Source of the DNA: Cunninghamia lanceolata
Lineage: Eukaryota > Streptophyta > Pinopsida > Cupressales > Cupressaceae
Direction: 5' to 3'
Assembly: GCA_027924645.1 (NCBI GenBank)
Contig: BSBN01000047.1
Coordinates: 5,704,001 to 5,768,000, forward strand
Length of the DNA stretch: 64,000 bases
The notes under the pieces are model-generated. The model saw only the letters and a list, made by a program, of their open reading frames with translations, made no database searches and had not been told where the DNA came from. Within the stretch, counting starts at the first letter, position 1. Each line of letters begins with the position of its first letter. Made by a program: the position numbers and the translations under genes. Positions 60,901 through 64,000 of this stretch are shown one piece after another.

Positions 60901-61626
60901 TGGAGAAAAGGCAGGAAGTTGGGATTTGATTCTTTCACAAGTAGAGTTTGCATACAATAATTCAGTGAATATGAATATTGGAAGAATGTCATTTGAGATT
61001 GTGATAGGAACTAACCCTAGAGGAGTTGTAGAGTTGGGAAACATCAGCATGGAAGACAAGAGAAGTGTAGAGGCAGAAGAATTTATAGGACACATGGAGA
61101 TAGTACATAATTAGGTTAAGAATCTTTTGGAGGAGATGAACAGTAAGTATAAAGAGCAAATAAATGAGAAGAGGAGACACAAAGAATTTACAGTTGGAGA
61201 TGAAGTGATGGTGTACTTGAGAAAAGAAAGATTTCCAATTGGGACATATAACAAGTTGAAGATGAAGAATTTTTGGACCATGTAAGATACTCAGAAGGTT
61301 TGATTTAGGTAATGCATATGAAGTAGAGTTACCGAAGACATTGGGAATATCACCTATTTTGAACATTACAGACCTATATCAGTATCATGAAGTAGAGTTT
61401 AGTGACAACATTGAAGAAGACTTGAAGAAGCAGTTACCACAACAAGCATCAGAGTAGATTGAAGACATCTTGGATAGAAGAGTTGGCTACAACACTTGAG
61501 GAAAGCAATACAATGAGTATTTGGTAAAGTGGAAAGGTAGACTAGAAGAAGAATCATCATGGATTTCTTAGGCCGAGGTGAACCATTTTGGTTTTCCCTT
61601 AGCCCTAGCAAAGTGAGGGAATCAGT
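58000..61626 (+). pseudogene. Chromovirus gag 3' end and pol, broken
   Basis: It continues the gag at 45851-46781. Zinc knuckle CGGEGHRAFEY (last Cys lost) near 58055. Protease VVIDSGSSDN near 58310. RT from 58900 with [17 protein letters not shown] and the catalytic YLDD near 59350; a one-base loss near 59215 shifts the frame. RNase H from 59780 with [12 protein letters not shown] and YIDHQAL. Integrase: HNGGLEGHFG, a zinc-finger CRVC now C-stop-VC, SMDFVMG, VVVDRFSKMAHF, LDRDTRF and GQTKVVNRS (usual Glu replaced by Lys) at 60340-61110. Chromodomain near 61455-61580 (DILDRRVGYN, YLVKWKGR, EEESSWIS). Many TAG/TGA stops make it non-functional. Confidence 0.92.
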
Positions 61627-61648
61627 TTTTTCAATAACCTCAGATGTA

Positions 61649-62482
61649 TGATGCAGGAGCATCCCTAGTTCAAGAGAAATCTTGCATCAACCAAAAACAT
61701 TTGCATTTTAGTTTGTTTCTTTTCATTTCCCAGTTTATTACAGTCAATTAAGTCAGTAGCAATTTTTGTATTTTGGTCTGCATTCTACCGCAGTTGTATT
61801 TTAGATCTTGCAGATCTAGACTTAGCATCTAGACACATTCATTCACATCATATCCAAATCTTAGATCATTTAGATCGGGTACCGATAATATATCACTATG
61901 AAAAGATTGATTGTTCTCTCAGAACAGAGCATCTTGACAATCTCAGGCAATCAGGTAAAGGAGAAGACTTGCAGAGCAATTCATGACTTGTGGAGAAAAA
62001 TTAGACATCATTTAATGTTATTTGGTTTGTGGCCAACCTTCCCTAAGATCCACACATCATTCCATTCATTTGTGAAGGAGTTCTATTCATTTAGGTCTGA
62101 CCTATCCCTGTACACATGTTACAGCTCTTCATTGGAGTTTGTGATCTTCCTTGGCCGACGCAAAGGAATCTTATGTTTCAGAGATGATATATATTGATGT
62201 AATAGATGCCTAGGAAAGTAGTTGATCATTAGTTCATAGTTGGTAGTTTGAATTCTTGGCAAAGGAGATTCAAAGATAAATCCTGTACATATTCTGTAAC
62301 TATGAAATGAGGCTTGTGAGCCCTAATTGTAAGCTTGCATGATACCAGCCAATTTGTATTTGAATTCTATGATATACTGAATGACCGAATCTACATGTCT
62401 TTGAGTTATTTCCATTGTGTTTACTCTAGCTGCACAACCTGGACAGTTCACTTTGTGGACCCTCCTAATCGTGATTGCACCA
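61649..62482 (+). repeat. 3' LTR of the 44784-62482 chromovirus
   Basis: It starts TGATGCAGGAGCATCC and ends GTGATTGCACCA, 834 bases, the same length as the 5' LTR. The sequence before it (ATAACCTCAGATGTA) has no purine tract. Confidence 0.9.
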
Positions 62483-62874
62483 CCTTGTTCCATACTACTT
62501 CTCCATTCTCATTCAATTTGTTCTCTAGTTGTAAGTCTGATTCTTTTCAATCTGCATTAGTTCTTCTTCCATTGCATTGATCCAAAACTCTTCCTTGTAT
62601 GCCTCATCCACTGCTTTGGGCTCAAATTTAGAAATTAAACATAGATTTACCTATTCGTTAGTAGCTTTCCTTCTTGTTAATACCCTTTGCTCTTATTACC
62701 AATGATTTGATCTTTAGAGTAATTCTTCTGTACATACTTAGGGGTCTTGGGAATTCCTTCCAGAGCTCCTTCAATTTTCACTTTCTTCTCTTTACCTTTT
62801 TCTTCTTTACTGCTTGAAGGCCCATCTGATTCATGTTTATTCACCTCTAAGTTCATCTGTAGATCCTCAAACAC
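62483..62874 (-). pseudogene. Copia integrase-RT linker and RT start
   Basis: On the minus strand: NKHESDGPSSSKEEKGKEKK, then GIPKTPKYVQKNYSKDQIIG with NKSKG, then KFEPKAVDEAYKEEFWINAM with EEELMQIEKNQTYN. These are the usual steps from the end of integrase into RT in Ty1/copia. One frame change lies near 62640 and a stop or shift near 62530. The gene continues at 44783. Confidence 0.85.
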
Positions 62875-63332
62875 CTTCAGTCAACATGAACACTCCTCTG
62901 TACTGGAAACAACTATGTTTTGTTAAGTTAAACTTCTGTCTAATTACTTTTAATTCAATCATCAAAATCAAACAAAATTTGGGATGTAGATGTATCCAAT
63001 GATCAATAACTATATGCCAGAACTGTAGAGTAATAACTTCAATAGCAGACCAATGTGGATCAAATTACTAGAACATTGTAGCTTGAGTTTACCATATAGA
63101 TTCTTATCCAAAATTCATAACATGTCTTCCTACCTGATCAAGTTTTCTTGCACAACCAAGCTAGTCTACACAACTCTACCTTTATCAATTTTAGTCATAG
63201 TCATTGACATATATTTTATGCCTTTGCTGCTAATTCTTAACCTTATCTCTTCGTGCTGAGACATCAGCACCATTCCTTTGGTAGGGGAGAAAAGATTTCC
63301 ATTAAAGCTCCCCCTAAGCCAAAGCTCTCATC
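62875..63332 (-). other. Degenerate interval where copia protease/integrase is expected
   Basis: No integrase zinc finger or catalytic core is seen. The minus strand has some protein-like pieces (TKIDKGRVV, TSLVVQENL) with several stops and no known motif. Only 460 bases separate gag from the linker, so most of protease and integrase has been lost. Confidence 0.45.
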
Positions 63333-64000
63333 TTAGTTCCCAGAGGAAACATCTACACTAGATGTCAGTACAAGTTCATCATTCACCTTTGTTACTTCCT
63401 TCTTTATCCAAGTCTTATTCATCTCCTTCTTTGTCTCTACCATATCAAGTTTTTGTACTGGTTCATTCTTCTCTACCAGATTATCCTTCTTTATGCTTTT
63501 GCTTCTGTAGAACTTAGAGATAAGTCTAGATCTATTGCAATTGTAGCACACAATATTTCTCTGACTGGTATTCCTTCCACTCATCCTGGATCTACATTGG
63601 TTAGCTTTATGCCCAAATCTATTGCATGTATAATAGTTTCCATTAAAGGATTGAGTCATTCTATCATTGTTATAGCCTTTCATCCTTTGATTCCTGTAGT
63701 CATTTGCTTTATGTCCCATTTTATCACATGCAAAACACCTAATAGAGTTCTGTCTCACTTTACTTTTACATACAACAACTCTATGACCAACTTTATTGCA
63801 TGTGAAGTATTTACCAGAGAAGGATAGAACATTTTGATTACTTCTAATTCTACATTATATTGCTTTGTGTCTATAATTATTGCATTAATGACAAAAACCA
63901 TTGAAAGATGGATACCTTTGAGCATTTGGTTGTCTGACCAAAGGTCTTATAGCTTTATTCTTTTGATTTTGGACCTACTTTCCAATGTTCCTCTTGTTCT
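63333..64000 (-). pseudogene. Copia gag with a run of zinc knuckles
   Basis: The minus strand carries up to five CCHC-type knuckles spaced about 20-35 residues apart: a damaged one near 63880 (CNNYRHKAI), TCNKVGHRVVVC near 63800, CFACDKMGHKANDY near 63720 (last Cys is Tyr), TCNRFGHKANQC near 63610, and CYNCNRSRLISKFY near 63540. Upstream Gag lies beyond the window. Zinc knuckles bind the element RNA. Most plant copia Gags that I know have one or two. A few stops occur in the first knuckle region. Confidence 0.75.

Larger units (their letters stand above)
44784..62482 (+). mobile_element. Chromovirus (+), host of a nested chromovirus
   Basis: LTRs 44784-45617 and 61649-62482 are both 834 bp, start TGATG(C/T)AGGAGCATC and end TGCACCA. 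They are flanked by CCTTA (44779-44783) and CCTTG (62483-62487), a duplication with one transition. Inside: primer site 45620, gag from 45851, an inserted element at 46782-57999, then the rest of gag, protease, RT, RNase H, integrase and a chromodomain to about 61625. LTRs differ at about 10% by eye over 150 bases, so it is old. All genes are broken. Confidence 0.9.
43365..64000 (-). mobile_element. Ty1/copia element (minus), split by a chromovirus, running off the window
   Basis: On the minus strand the order is gag (64000-63333), an integrase-RT linker (62874-62640), the start of RT (62640-62483, then 44783-44585), a polypurine tract (44065-44075) and the 3' LTR (43365-44062). The chromovirus at 44784-62482 splits the RT. 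No integrase core, RT catalytic motif or RNase H was found, so the element is internally deleted. It was inserted into a chromovirus gag at 43364. Confidence 0.8.

Overview
The window looks like repeat-filled intergenic DNA from a large seed-plant genome. I found no intact host gene. Almost everything recognisable is a decayed LTR retrotransposon: Ty3/gypsy of the Tat/Ogre type, Ty3/gypsy chromoviruses, and Ty1/copia. The load of old nested elements, very long LTRs and TAG/TAA/TGA stops where Gln, Arg or Trp is expected suits a gymnosperm (conifer-like) genome, but that is inference. No species can be named from the sequence.

Layout. 1-1700: RNase H and integrase remnant of a Tat-type element. 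2262-9715: a complete non-autonomous LTR element with 2.65-kb LTRs, TSD GACTG, a tRNA-Arg-type primer site and one gag-like reading frame but no pol. 9721-10180: single-copy-looking DNA with a G-box. 10186-14781: a 4.6-kb solo LTR (TSD TCTGG). 15358-18002: a long unrecognised frame full of stops. 18003-25943: a gag-only unit with a proline-rich protein and a G-patch-like motif, bracketed by 0.87-kb direct repeats. 26116-27000: another unrecognised broken frame. 27000-32209: no clear gene. 32215-34363: a solo LTR distantly related to those of the 2262-9715 element. 34364-38218: mostly featureless, with one unrecognised minus-strand coding remnant. 38219-42340: mixed LTR pieces.

From 42340 to the right edge lies a nest five layers deep. 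A chromovirus gag (+) at 43081 is cut by a copia element (-) starting at 43365. That copia RT gene is cut by a chromovirus (+) at 44784-62482. Its gag is cut by a second chromovirus (-) at 46782-57999. The 5' LTR of that one is cut by a 4.8-kb solo LTR at 53182-57959, the same family as 10186-14781. Target-site duplications support three of the joints (CCTTR, GAAGG, GATGY), and the interrupted reading frames rejoin.

The most unusual signal is in the long LTRs of the 2262-9715 element. Their upstream halves are packed with the hexamer TTGTAT and its complement ATACAA, about 31 copies in 1.13 kb, several in hairpins with conserved arms and changing loops. The related solo LTR at 32215 has, in the same place, an array of a different word, ATCGG/CCGAT (19 copies in 0.74 kb). 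This looks like a family-specific cis-motif array swapped between related LTR families.
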